Positions 53,279-62,402 of a stretch of DNA of 64,000 bases are shown in pieces (the first letter of the stretch is position 1; each line of letters begins with the position of its first letter). Position numbers and translations under genes: made by a program. The notes below the pieces were generated by a model. The model saw only the letters and a list, made by a program, of their open reading frames with translations. It made no database searches and was not told where the DNA came from. Source of the DNA: CAVVAE01 sp963746185 (GTDB lineage: Bacteria; Actinomycetota; Actinomycetes; Propionibacteriales; Nocardioidaceae); the NCBI GenBank assembly GCA_963746185.1, contig CAVVAE010000001.1, positions 558,001 through 622,000 on the forward strand. The letters are read 5' to 3'.

Positions 53279-54824
53279 ATGCCCGCCGCCTCGACTCGAT
53301 CCGTCGTGGCGCGCGCCGCAGCGTCCGCGGTCTCCGGCTCGCTGTCGCTGCTCGCCTTCCCGCCGTACGACCAGGTCTGGCTGATGCCGTTCGGGCTCGC
53401 CGGGCTGATGGTCATGGTCCGCGGCGCCGCGGCCGCGGCGGCTTCGGTCAGGGCTGCGTTTTCGGCCTCGGCTTCATGCTTCCGCTGATGCGGTGGCTCA
53501 CGGTCATCGGCACCGACGCCTGGATCGCGCTCGGCCTGCTCGAGGCGCTCTTCTACGGCGCTGATGGGGATCGCCTGGGCGTGGTCGCCGCGACGCCGCT
53601 GGTGGCCGCTGGCGTTCGCGGTCGACCTGGGTCGGCGCCGAGTGCCTGCGCGGCGACGGTGCCGTTCGGCGGCCTGCCGTGGGGCAGGCTGGCCTTCGGC
53701 CTGGTCGACACGCCGGTGGTCCGCTACGGCCGGCTCGGCGGACCGCTCTGGTCGTCGTTCGTCGTCGTGCTGGCGGTCGCGCTGGTGGTCGATGTCGTCG
53801 AGCGGCGCGCCGCGCTCCTGCGGCGGCCGCGGTCGGCGCCGTGGCAGCGCGCTCGCCCTGGTGCCGGCGAGCGTTCGCTCCTGCCGGTCGGGCTCGGCCG
53901 GGCCAGACGGCGACGTGACCGTCGCGGCCGTCCAGGGCAACGTGCCCGGGGAGGGGATGGACCCGTTCGCCGAGCGGCGCGCCGTGCTCGCACAACCACG
54001 CCGAGGCCACCAAGGACTTCGCCGCGAAGGTGGAGGCCGGCGAGCGCGCCACGCCCCGACGTCGTGATCTGGCCGGAGAACTCCACCGACATCGACCCGT
54101 TCACTCGACCGAGTCCGCGTACGACGAGATCGACGGCGGCGGTGCAAGGCCATCGGCGTGCCGACCCTCGTCGGCGCCGTCGTCGACGGGCCCGGACGCC
54201 GACCACGTCCAGAACATGGGCATCGTCTGGGACCCGCCGACCGGGCCGGGGGAGCAGTACATCAAGCGGCACCTCGGTGCCGTTCGGGGAGTACATCCCG
54301 TTCCGGGCGCTGCTGACGCAGCTCATCGGCCGGCTGAAGCAGATCCCGCGCGACTTCGCTCCGCGGCGACCAGGACGGCGTGCTGGACCTCGGCCGGTCC
54401 AGATCGGCGACGTGATGTGCTTCGAGGTGGCGTACGACGGGCTGGTGCGCGACGTCATCGACGGCGGCGGCCAGCTGCTCGTGGTCCAGACCAACAACGC
54501 GACCTACACCGGAACCGGCCAGCTCGAGCAGCAGTTCGCGATCTCGCGCTACCGGGCGATCGAGAGCGGGCGCCAGGTCGTCGTCGCCGCCACGAACGGC
54601 ATCAGCGGCATCATCGCGGCCGGACGGCGACGGTGCTGGCGGAGACCGAGCAGAAGACCCGCGAGGTGCTCGAAGAGCAGGTGACGCTGGCCGACGGGAT
54701 CACCTCGGGGGTCCGGCTCGGCGTTCTGGGTCGAGCTGCTCGCTGTCGCTGCTCGGCGCTGGCGCTGACGGCATGGCGCCTACTTGGGTCGACGGCGTCG
54801 GACAGCGGCAGGATTGACCCGTGA
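53279..54824 (+). pseudogene. lnt: Apolipoprotein N-acyltransferase Lnt (many frame breaks)
   Basis: About 515 residues intended. The membrane part is seen in pieces: SLLAFPPYDQVWLMPFGLAG, GFMLPLMRWLTVIGTDAWIALGLLEALF, TVPFGGLPWGRLAFGLVDTP. The nitrilase-like domain follows: DVVIWPENSTDIDPF (catalytic Glu), VPFGEYIPFRALL, IGDVMCFEVAYDGLVRD (catalytic Cys) and AISRYRAIESGRQVVVAATNGISG. At least six single-base breaks occur between 53430 and 54740. Lnt adds the third acyl chain to lipoproteins. The end overlaps ppm, the unfused version of the mycobacterial Lnt-Ppm1 protein. Confidence 0.85.
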
Positions 54825-55580
54825 TGAGCACGCAACGCGGGCCTGGTGGTGATCCCGACCTACAACGAGGCCGAGAACATCGAGCTGGTCGTCGACCGGG
54901 TGCGCGCCTCGGTGCCGGAGCTCGACGTGCTCGTCGTCGACGACGGGTCGCCGGACGGCACGGGCGACCTCGCCGACAAGGTCGCCGCTCACGACGAGCA
55001 CGTCCACGTGCTGCACCGCACGGCGAAGGCGGGGCTCGGCGCCGCCTACCTGGCCGGCTTCGCCTGGGGACTGACGCGCGGCTACGACGTGCTGGTCGAG
55101 ATGGACGCCGACGGGTCGCATCTGCCCGAGCAGCTTCCCCGCCTGCTCGAGGCGCTGCCCGACGCCGACCTCGTGCTCGGGGCGCGCTGGGTGCCTGGCG
55201 GCCGGGTCGTCAACTGGCCCCGGCGTCGCGAGCTGCTGTCGCGCGGCGGGAACACCTATGCCCGGCTGGCGCTGGGGCTGCCGCTGCACGACGCGACCGG
55301 CGGGTTCCGGGCCTTCCGCCGTACGACGCTGGAGGAGCATCGAGCCTGGACGAGGTCACCTCGCAGGGCTACTGCTTCCAGGTCGACCTGGCCCGGCGCG
55401 CGGTCGAGGCCGGATTCCGCGTGGTCGAGGTGCCGATCACCTTCGTCGAGCGGGAGTACGGCGAGTCGAAGATGAGCGGCGAGATCGTCCGGGAGGCGCT
55501 CGTCCGAGTGACCCAGTGGGGCGTCGCCACCGGTGCGAACCAGCTGCGCCACGGCAGCGCGACGGCGCGCGGGGCAATAG
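54824..55580 (+). CDS. ppm1: Polyprenol monophosphomannose synthase Ppm (frameshifts)
   Basis: About 250 residues of GT2. After a break near 54836 the frame reads LVVIPTYNEAENIELVVDRV, VLVVDDGSPDGTGDLAD, the DXD-bearing VLVEMDADGSHLPEQLP and ATGGFRAFRRTTLE; a second break near 55343 leads to TSQGYCFQVDLARRAVEAGF, VEVPITFVEREYGESKM and VTQWGV. It transfers mannose from GDP-mannose to a polyprenyl phosphate, the donor for lipoglycans and protein mannosylation. ATG 54824 overlaps the lnt stop. The end is probably TAG 55578. Confidence 0.9.
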
Positions 55581-55584
55581 GCCG

Positions 55585-56040
55585 ATGCCGCTGCTCCTGG
55601 TTGCCCTCTTCGTCGTGCTGCCGATCCTGGAGATCTACGTGATCATCCAGGTCGGGCAGGCGATCGGCGCGATGCCGACGATCCTGCTTCTGATCGCCGA
55701 GTCGATCCTCGGTGGCTGGATCGTCAAGCGCGAGGGCCGGCGGGCCTGGCGAGCGCTCAACGAGAGCCGTCAGCACCGGCCAGCTGCCCGGCCAGGCAGC
55801 TCGCCGACGCCGCGCTGGTGCTCGTCGGCGGCACGCTGCTGCTGACCCCGGGGTTCGTGACCGACATGTTCGGCTTCTTCTTCGTGCTGCCGTTCACCCG
55901 ACCACTGGCGCGCCGAGCGCTGGGTGCGGTGATCGCCAGGCGCGCGGCGCGGCGGTGGGGTAGCGGGACAGCCCGCCCCGAGACGCGGGGGCGTCTACAA
56001 GATCTATCACCCTGACGACGAAGGTCCCGACAAAGACTGA
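55585..56040 (+). pseudogene. fxsA: FxsA family membrane protein (frameshifts)
   Basis: About 150 residues intended. MPLLLVALFVVLPILEIYVI and AMPTILLLIAESILGGWIVK open the FxsA domain, and LVLVGGTLLLTPGFVTDMFGFFFVLPFTRPLARR gives its third membrane hairpin. Breaks lie near 55770, 55800 and 55970; the corrected end is YHPDDEGPDKD with TGA 56038. The E. coli relative affects phage T7 exclusion, but its role here is unknown. ppm-fxsA-rbpA neighbourhoods are common in Actinobacteria. Confidence 0.85.
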
Positions 56041-56067
56041 GGCGCCACCTGGGATCCAGGTGGCGCC
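56041..56067. terminator. Bidirectional terminator between fxsA and rbpA
   Basis: A perfect 12-bp stem, GGCGCCACCTGG/CCAGGTGGCGCC, with loop GAT, immediately after the fxsA stop and 35 bases after the rbpA stop on the other strand. Confidence 0.75.
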
Positions 56068-56102
56068 TCGAAAGCGTTGCGCTTCGAGTTGGTCTCGTCG
56101 AG

Positions 56103-56545
56103 TTAGGCCGACTTCTTCGTCTTGGTCGACCTGCTCGTGGTGGTTCGGCTCGTGGTCGTGCGGCTGGCGGCGCCGCGGCTCCGCGGCGGTGCAGGTGCGC
56201 CGGACCGATCGCGCCGGTGCGGAGCAGCTCGAGGCGCTCGGACAAGATGTCTTCGAGCTCCGGGATCGAGCGACGCTCGAGCAGCATGTCCCAGTGGGTG
56301 CGCGCCGGCTTCTCGTGCTTGGCCTCGGGCTCGCTGACCCGTCACGCTGCCGCGACTCCGCGCCGCAGCGCGGGCACTCCCAGGTGAACGGGATGTCAGC
56401 CTCGGCCGCCATCGGGATCTCGAACTCGTGGCCGTTGGCGCAGTCGTACATCACGCGCTGGCGTGGCGCGAACTCGATGCCGCTCTCGTCCTCGAAGCTG
56501 GTGCCTCCGAGGCGTGAGCCTCGTAGGGTTGCTCTGTTCTGACAT
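56103..56545 (-). pseudogene. rbpA: RNA polymerase-binding protein RbpA (frameshifts)
   Basis: About 147 residues intended. Pieces in order are MSEQSN, RGSRLGGTSFEDESGIEFAP, RQRVMYDCANGHEFEIPMAA, EADIPFTWECPRCGAE (zinc cysteines), THWDMLLERRSIPELEDILSERLELLRTG and a Ser/Thr/Lys tail ending SRSTKTKKSA. RbpA binds the housekeeping sigma factor and stabilises the open complex; it is an actinobacterial hallmark. At least three single-base breaks occur, which for a normally essential gene suggests consensus error. GGGAG is 9 bases before ATG 56545. The basic tail is longer than in mycobacterial RbpA. Confidence 0.88.
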
Positions 56546-56719
56546 GGTGCTTGCTCCCCGATGGTTGTGGTGATTCCCCGTAGTGGTCAGACGTTGCCGT
56601 CGTACCCATAAGACGCAGAATCGTGTCGACAAGTGTGCCAACGTGTGGCCTGCATCTCAATGATTCCCACTACACCTGAGATTCGGCTGAGACGGGGCAC
56701 GGAGGGTGCTGAATCTTTA

Positions 56720-58159
56720 TCAAGCACTGCACGAGACGTTATGCGAGGTTTGTCCCCAGCCGAAGGCGTGGCTGAGCACGGCAGGCGGCTGGTTCCCCGC
56801 TTCGGCGATACCGCGACGTACGTCGACCCGCGACAGCAGGGCGATGCCGACGACGAAGAACACGATCAGCGCGAAGATCGCCGGCCGGTAGGAGTCGGTC
56901 CACTGGTGGACCAGCCCGAAGATCAGCGTGCCCAGCCAGCTCGTGCCGCGCTCGCACGGCCTGGTAGAGGCTGAAGTACTCCGCTTCGCGGCCGCGGGGG
57001 ATCAGCTGGCTGAAGAACGAGCGCGAGAGCGCCTGCGTGCCGCCCAGCACGAGCCCGATGAGCACGGCCATCGCGAGGAAGCGGCACCAGCTGGCTCGTC
57101 GGGCAGGAAGAAGGCGATCGACGACAATCACCATCCAGACCGACCAGCCCACCGAGGATCGTCTTCTTGCCGCCCGAGCGTTGGCCGCGAGCCGGCCGAA
57201 CAGCAGCGCCCCGCCGAACGCGACGAACTGCACGAGCAGGATCGTCGCGATGAGCACCGACGGTCGAGAACCCGAGCTGCTTCTCGCCGTACGTCGAGGC
57301 GGACGCGATGACCGTCTGGATGCCGTCGTTGAAGAACAGGTAGGCCAGCAGGAACGTCAGCGTCATCGGGTAGGCCCGCATGTCCCGCAGCGTGGCCCAG
57401 AGCTGGCCGAAGCTCTGCCGGACCAGGCCGCCCGGCTCGGCAGCACGGCTTGACCGCCGGCCGGTCGCGGAGCCCGCGGTAGGGGATCACCGTGAACGCG
57501 CCCCACCAGACCGCCGCGCTCAGCAGGCAGAGCCGGACCGCGCGTGCCCTTGTCGAGTGCCGAAGGAGTCGTGCAGGGTGACGAGCACCAGGTTGACTGC
57601 GAGCAGCAGGCCGCCGCCGAGGTAGCCGAGCGCCCAGCCGCGTGACGAGACCCGGTCCCGCTCGTCCGGAATGGCGATCTCGCACAGGATCGCGTCGTAG
57701 ATGACCAGGCTGGAGCCCAGGCACAGGTTGGCGAACGAGCAGCAGGACCGCGCCGAGCTGCCAGTTGTCGCCGGTCGACGAAGAACATCCCGGCGGCGAA
57801 GGCGCTGCCGGCCCAGGCGAACCCGGCCATGATGTGTCTTCTTGCGCGACGACCGGTCGGCGACCGCGCCCACGACCGGCAGGACCAGCGCCGAGAGCGA
57901 CGGTCGCGAGCGTGACGACGTAGAAGACGAGCGAGCCCGGGGACACGGCCAGCCCGAGCACTTGCAGGTCCTGACGTGCACGGGTTGGCGTCGGTGCCGA
58001 CCGCGACCGCACGCTGCCGTCTCGGCCACCGACGTGAGGTACGGCGCGAAGAGCACCGTGCCGACCGTGGTGACGTAGGCCGAGTTGGCCCAGTCGTAGA
58101 AGTACCAGGCCCGGTGCTCTCGCCTGCCGCTCGAACCCGGAGAGGTCTGCGATGGGCAC
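56720..58159 (-). pseudogene. MFS transporter of the UMF1/Atg22 type (many frame breaks)
   Basis: About 470 residues intended. MPIADLSGFERQARAPGTWY, FYDWANSAYVTTVGTVLFAP and YLTSVAET open the protein in the way of the UMF1 family; LVLPVVGAVADRSSRKK, VIYDAILCEIAIPDERDRVS, GYLGGGLLLAVNLVL, FLLAYLFFNDGIQTVIASAS and LGGTQALSRSFFSQLIPRGR follow in several frames. Twelve membrane segments are likely. Yeast Atg22 exports amino acids from the vacuole; the bacterial substrate is unknown. It starts at GTG 58159, 18 bases after the GDPD stop on the same strand. Confidence 0.82.
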
Positions 58160-58177
58160 GGGTGTCCCTTGCGCAGG

Positions 58178-58989
58178 TCATCGCCTCATCCTCTCCAGAT
58201 CGCCGCGTGCTTGATAGACCTCGCGGAGGACGTCGAGGCGGTCGGCCATGATGGCATCGACGCCGAGGTCGAGGAGCCGGTTCATCTCCGGCGGTTCGTC
58301 GATCGTCCAGACGTGCACCTGCTTGCCGAGTTCGTGCGCGTGCTCGACGAAGCCAGCCGTGACGATCTCGAGGCGTCCACGTCGTACGGGGACCTGCGCT
58401 GCTTGTCCGACGTGGCCGACCACCAGCGGCGCGGAGTGGTTTGGTGGGAAGCAGCCGGAGCGCTCCGACACCGAGCGCTGAGTACGCCGAAGGGACCCGG
58501 GGATCGAGCAGCCGTCGAAGCGGCGTGCAGCCGGACGGCCGAGAAGGACGCGACACACACCCGGTCCCAGGCCCGGTGCTGCGCGATGCACCGGGCGAGG
58601 GGCGCCACGGCCGCGTCGGACTTTGCGTCGATGTTGATCTTGACCTCGGGCCAGGACGTGAGCAGCTCGTCGAGGAGCGGAATCGCTTCTCGACCACCGA
58701 TGCGTGCGGCCGTCACGTCGACGTGGTCCATCTCGGCGATGATGCCGGTGAGATCGGTCGTCCGGTCGAGTGTGGCGTCGTGGAACGCGAGCAATTCGCC
58801 GTCGCGGGTGGCGTGGACGTCGGTCTCGAGGTAGCGGTAGCCGAGTGCGACAGCAGCCTGAAACGCCACCAGCGAGTTCTCCAGGCCAAGGCTGTCGCCG
58901 GTGAGCGCGCCCCCTCGGTGAGCGAAGGCGATCGGCGCTCCGCCGTTGTCGAAGTAGGCGTAGTCGTCCGCTCGTCGGATCCAGCTCAC
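58178..58989 (-). CDS. Glycerophosphodiester phosphodiesterase (frameshifts in second half)
   Basis: About 270 residues. The catalytic site is intact: IAFAHRGGALTGDSLGLENS (HRG and Glu), YLETDVHATRDGELLAFHD (Glu, Asp, His). After breaks near 58530 and 58400 the frame regains RRGRLEIVTAGFVEHAHELG and VHVWTIDEPPEMNRLLDLGVDAIMADRLDVL. It hydrolyses glycerophosphodiesters to glycerol 3-phosphate and an alcohol. GTG 58989 (SWIRRADDYAYFDN) is the most likely start. It lies between a hypothetical gene and the MFS gene, all on the minus strand. Confidence 0.88.
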
Positions 58990-59009
58990 AGCCTCGAAGT
59001 ATGACGGGG

Positions 59010-59445
59010 TCAGGCGGCGTCGTCGATGTGCACCGCCCGGGCGCCGTGAGATCCGACGACGAAGACGCCGTGGGTAGCGATCTCTCGGGCGTGACAGACC
59101 CGGTGGAAGGCACGGAACCAAGTGCGGTCGGCGGGCTGAATGGCGTCGTTCCCGGGACGGGTGAGACCCAGGGCAAGCCCAGCGGGCAGTTGCTGTGCCT
59201 CCTCGAGAGTGGCGACCAGGTTGTCGAGAACAGGCGCACACTCGCTCGCGGTGGGATCAGGTGTGCACTCGACGATCTCGAGATGCAGCAACGGGGTCGA
59301 GTCCTCGTCAGCACGCCACCACGAGCAGGCTGTGGCTGGCGTAGAGCCGTGGGTCGACCACGAACGCGAGGTGGGCCGCGGCTCGTGCGGCGTCCCGAAG
59401 TCTCGGATGGGGTTGAGCGCCGATCATCTGCTGACCCTGATGCAT
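59010..59445 (-). CDS. Conserved hypothetical protein (one frameshift)
   Basis: About 145 residues when a single break near 59320 is bridged: HPRLRDAARAAAHLAFVVDP and RLYASHSLLVV join to LLHLEIVECTPDPTASECAP, GLALGLTRPGNDAIQPADRT, WFRAFHRVCHAREIATHGVF and VVGSHGARAVHIDDAA. No signal, membrane segment or recognised domain is visible. The sequence has the look of a regular cytosolic alpha/beta protein. A 28-base palindrome lies 4 bases before its ATG, so either that is an operator or the start is elsewhere. Confidence 0.6.
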
Positions 59446-59449
59446 CAAG

Positions 59450-59477
59450 CCTGTGGATCGCTCGAGCGATCCACAGG
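59450..59477. repeat. 28-base perfect palindrome
   Basis: CCTGTGGATCGCTC and its exact complement meet at 59463/59464 with no loop; GGTTTT follows on the plus strand. It lies between divergent genes, hard against the start of the minus-strand gene. It could be an operator for a dimeric regulator or, given the T-run, a stray terminator. Confidence 0.6.
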
Positions 59478-59543
59478 GGTTTTGTGCTAGCTCGCGCACC
59501 CTGGCTAGGCGTGGGTATCCACCGCTTTTGTCGAGGGAGGTAC

Positions 59544-59549
59544 TACCGT
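59544..59549 (+). promoter_or_regulatory. -10 box TACCGT, leaderless start of zinc-ribbon gene
   Basis: TACCGT is 7 bases before ATG 59557. Confidence 0.4.
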
Positions 59550-59556
59550 TGGGGTC

Positions 59557-59823
59557 ATGGACCCGATGACGTGCCCGCACTGCAGTTCTGAGATGGCTTC
59601 GCGAAGCGGGGTGGGGTCACGGTGGCTCAGTGCACGTCCTGTGAGGGGCTGTTCTTGTTCCGTGCTGACCGCGGCATCGCTGATCGAGCAAGAGAACGAC
59701 TGGCACGTCTCGTCGGGCCCCGGAACTCAGCCGATTCCGCGGATCGTGCCCGGGATGGAGCCGCCGCCGGTGTTTGCCGCAGCCAAGCGCTCTCGGTCCT
59801 ACATCGACGAGCTCTTCGGCTAA
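59557..59823 (+). pseudogene. TFIIB-type zinc-ribbon protein (compensating frame breaks)
   Basis: About 88 residues. MDPMTCPHCSSEM gives the first zinc pair; the second, GVTVAQCTSCEGLFLFRAD, lies in another frame, and the original frame returns at ASLIEQENDWHV and ends RSRSYIDELFG. A base gained near 59605 and one lost near 59660, or the reverse, explain this. The pattern is that of small actinobacterial zf-TFIIB proteins with a Pro-rich linker. Function unknown. It is convergent with the HTH-MurA gene. Confidence 0.75.
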
Positions 59824-59832
59824 CAATCCTTC

Positions 59833-61364
59833 TTAGATGTCGCGGAACGTCTCGATCTGGGCGCCCAGCGCGTTGAGCCGTTCGGCCAGGTCTTCGTACC
59901 CACGGTTGATGACGTAGACGTTGCGCAGTACTGAGGTGCCCTTGGCCGCCATCATCGCCAGCAGGATCACCACAGCAGGTCGCAGCGCCGGCGGACACAT
60001 CAGCTCGGCGGCCGACCAGCGCGTCGGGCCTTCGACGAGCACCCGGTGCGGGTCGAGCAGGGTCACGGAGGCGCCCAGCTTGGTGAGCTCGGTGAGATAG
60101 ATCGCGCGGTTCTCGTAGACCCAGTCGTGGATCATCGTCTGGCCGTGACGCGGTGGCGGCGATCACGGCGAAGAACGGCAGGTTGTCGATGTTGAGGCCG
60201 GGGAACGGCATCGGGTGGATCTTGTCGATCGGGGCATGCAGGGTCGAGGGCTGCGTCGTCAGGTCGACGAGGCGGGTGTGCCCGTTGCCGGCGAGGTACT
60301 CCTCAGTGCGCTCGTAGTTGAAGCCCATCTCCTCGAGCAGCGCCAGCTCGATCTCGAGGAACTCGATCGGCACCCGCCGGATGGTGATGCTCCGACGACG
60401 TCACGATGGCGGCCGCAAGCAGGCTCATCGCCTCGATCGGGTCTTCCGAAGGGGCGTAGTCGACGTCGACGTCGATCTCCGGACACCCTGAACCGTCAGG
60501 GTCGTCGTGCCGATGCCGTCGATCTGAGACGCCGAGCTTGGTCAGGAAGAAGCAGAGGTCCTGGACCATGTAGTTGGGGCTGGCGTTGCGGATCACGGTG
60601 ACGCCGGGGTGGCGCGCGGCCGCCAGGAGTGCGTTCTCGGTCACCGTGTCGCCGCGCTCGGTCAACACGATCGGACGTGTCGGCACGATCGCGGTATCGA
60701 CCCGGGCGTGGTAGCTGCCCTCGGTCGCCTTGACCTCGAGGCCGAACGGCCGCAAGGCCGCCATGTGGGGCTCGACGGTGCGCGACCCGAGGTCGCATCC
60801 GCCGGCGTACGGGAGTTCGAACTCCGTCCGGTCGTGCAGCAGCGGACCGAAGAACATGATGATGCTGCGGGTACGACGAGCGGCTTCTTCGTCGATCGCC
60901 GACAGGTCGAGACGTTGCGGCGCAATCAGCTCGAGGTCGTTGTCGGCGTTGAGCCAGGTGGACTTGACGCCGATGCTGCTCAGCACCTCGAGGATGCGGT
61001 TGACCTCCTCGATGCGAGCGACCTTGCGCAGCGTGGTCCGGCCCTTGTTGAGCAGGGCGGCGCACAGCAGCGCGACACCGGCGTTCTTGCTGGACTTCAC
61101 GTCGATCGAGCCCGAGAGCGGCGTGCCGCCGGCGACCCGCAGGTGCATCGGCCCGGAGACGCCGAGCGAGACGATCTCGGAGTCGAGGGCCTCGCCGATT
61201 CGGGCCAGCATCTCCAGGCTGAGGTTCTGGTGGCCGCGCTCGATCCGGTTGACGGCGCTCTGGCTGGTGCCCAGGACGTCGGCGAGCTGCGTCTGGGTAT
61301 AGCCGCGGTGCTTGCGTGCGTCGCGGATGAGGTTGCCGATCCGGCTCAAGTAGTCGTCGCTCAT
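59833..61364 (-). pseudogene. murA: XRE-type HTH fused to MurA-like enolpyruvyl transferase (frameshifts)
   Basis: About 510 residues intended. Residues 1-65 are an XRE helix-turn-helix (LSRIGNLIRDARKHRGYTQT, SQSAVNRIERGHQNLSLEML). From 73 an EPT domain follows: SSKNAGVALLCAALL (K93, N94 as E. coli K22, N23) and LPYAGGCDLGSR with C190 at the place of catalytic Cys115. At least four breaks (about 60530, 60485, 60400, 60150) disrupt the second half, which regains EIELALLEEMGFNYERTEEY, MIHDWVYENRAIYLTELTKL and NALGAQIETFRDI. MurA makes the first committed peptidoglycan precursor. The HTH and the operator at its promoter indicate self-regulation. Confidence 0.85.
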
Positions 61365-61371
61365 AACTTTC

Positions 61372-61399
61372 ACGGTATCTCATATCTGAGATACCGCAA
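61372..61399 (-). promoter_or_regulatory. Promoter of the HTH-murA gene
   Basis: On the minus strand TTGCGG (61399-61394), 16 bases, TACCGT (61377-61372), then 7 bases to ATG 61364: a leaderless arrangement. Confidence 0.5.
61373..61396. promoter_or_regulatory. Palindromic operator of the HTH-murA gene
   Basis: CGGTATCTCA-TATC-TGAGATACCG: two exact 10-base half-sites around a 4-base centre. It fills the space between the -35 and -10 elements of the HTH-murA promoter, the expected place for a repressor dimer. Confidence 0.7.
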
Positions 61400-61536
61400 A
61401 CCTCCTGGTCTCGTGTCGAGTCACTCGACTTTTCGGTGCACTACCGCCGTCGAGCGTAAGCCCGGTGCCCTTGCGCGGTGCAGACGGCCTGGGACAGGCT
61501 GTGGTGATCGTCACTCGCACCGTGATGGGAAAACTG

Positions 61537-62349
61537 ATGATTCGCACTCACTTGCGGCGGTCTCATGCGGCCGCCGTCGTTATTGCCGCAGCCGTCGCGT
61601 TGACCGCCGGGGGAGCCCAGGTTGTGGCCGCTGACGCGTCCACAACCCAGCTCATCGCCCTTGGCGACTCCTACGCCTCGGGGGTGGGCACGAGGAGCTA
61701 TGACGAGGGCTCGGGAGCCTGTCAGCGCTCGCCGTACGCCTATCCCGTGCTCGATGCTCAACGGATCGGAGCCGCGCTCACCTTCGCAGCATGCTCAGGC
61801 GCTACGACGTCCTCGGTGCTCCAAAACCAGATCGGGTCACTGAGCAGCGCCGCCACCTTCGTGACCGTGACGGTGGGCGGCAACGACGCTCAGTTCACTC
61901 ATGTGCTCACCACATGCGCGCAGCCGTGGTGGTCCTCAGACTGCGACGGGGCGATCGATGAGGCCCAGGCCTTCATCACGAACACGTTGCCCGGGCGACT
62001 CGACGCGCTCTACTCGGCGATCCGCAGTGGTGCGCCCTCAGCCGGGGTTGTCGTGGTCGGCTACCCACGCATCTTCAACGGTGAGGACTGCAACGCGGCG
62101 ACCTGGTTCAGCCCACGCGAGGAGGAGCGCCTCAACGAGACCGCAGACCTGCTCGACGCGACGACGAGCAGTCGAGCGGCGGCGCACGGGTTCTCGTTCG
62201 TCGACCCGCGTGCGTCGTTCAACGGACACGCGGTCTGTGACAACCCGGAGTGGATCAACGGGCTGTCCAACCCGGTGAGCGAGTCCTACCATCCCAACGT
62301 CAGCGGCCAGACCGGGTACGCCGACCTCGTCGACGACTACCTCACCTGA
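61537..62349 (+). CDS. Secreted SGNH/GDSL hydrolase
   Basis: 270 residues from ATG 61537 with a signal peptide (RRSHAAAVVIAAAVALTAGG, cut near AQVVAADA). The SGNH blocks are present: LIALGDSYASGVG (nucleophile Ser), ACSGATTSSV, VTVGGNDAQF (Gly-Asn) and SYHPNVSGQ (catalytic His). Cysteine pairs suggest disulfides. It is an exported esterase or lipase of the actinobacterial SGNH type; substrate unknown. ATG 61525 is an alternative start. It is divergent from HTH-murA and convergent with glmS. Confidence 0.92.
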   Translation: MIRTHLRRSHAAAVVIAAAVALTAGGAQVVAADASTTQLIALGDSYASGVGTRSYDEGSGACQRSPYAYPVLDAQRIGAALTFAACSGATTSSVLQNQIGSLSSAATFVTVTVGGNDAQFTHVLTTCAQPWWSSDCDGAIDEAQAFITNTLPGRLDALYSAIRSGAPSAGVVVVGYPRIFNGEDCNAATWFSPREEERLNETADLLDATTSSRAAAHGFSFVDPRASFNGHAVCDNPEWINGLSNPVSESYHPNVSGQTGYADLVDDYLT

Positions 62350-62359
62350 CCGACTTGTG

Positions 62360-62393
62360 AGAACCTCGCCAGGTCAGAGCCGCGTGAGGTTCT
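62360..62393. terminator. Possible terminator between SGNH hydrolase and glmS
   Basis: AGAACCTC (62360-62367) pairs with GAGGTTCT (62386-62393) across an 18-base loop, between the two convergent genes. The stem is short. Confidence 0.4.
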
Positions 62394-62402
62394 AACACTG
62401 GG

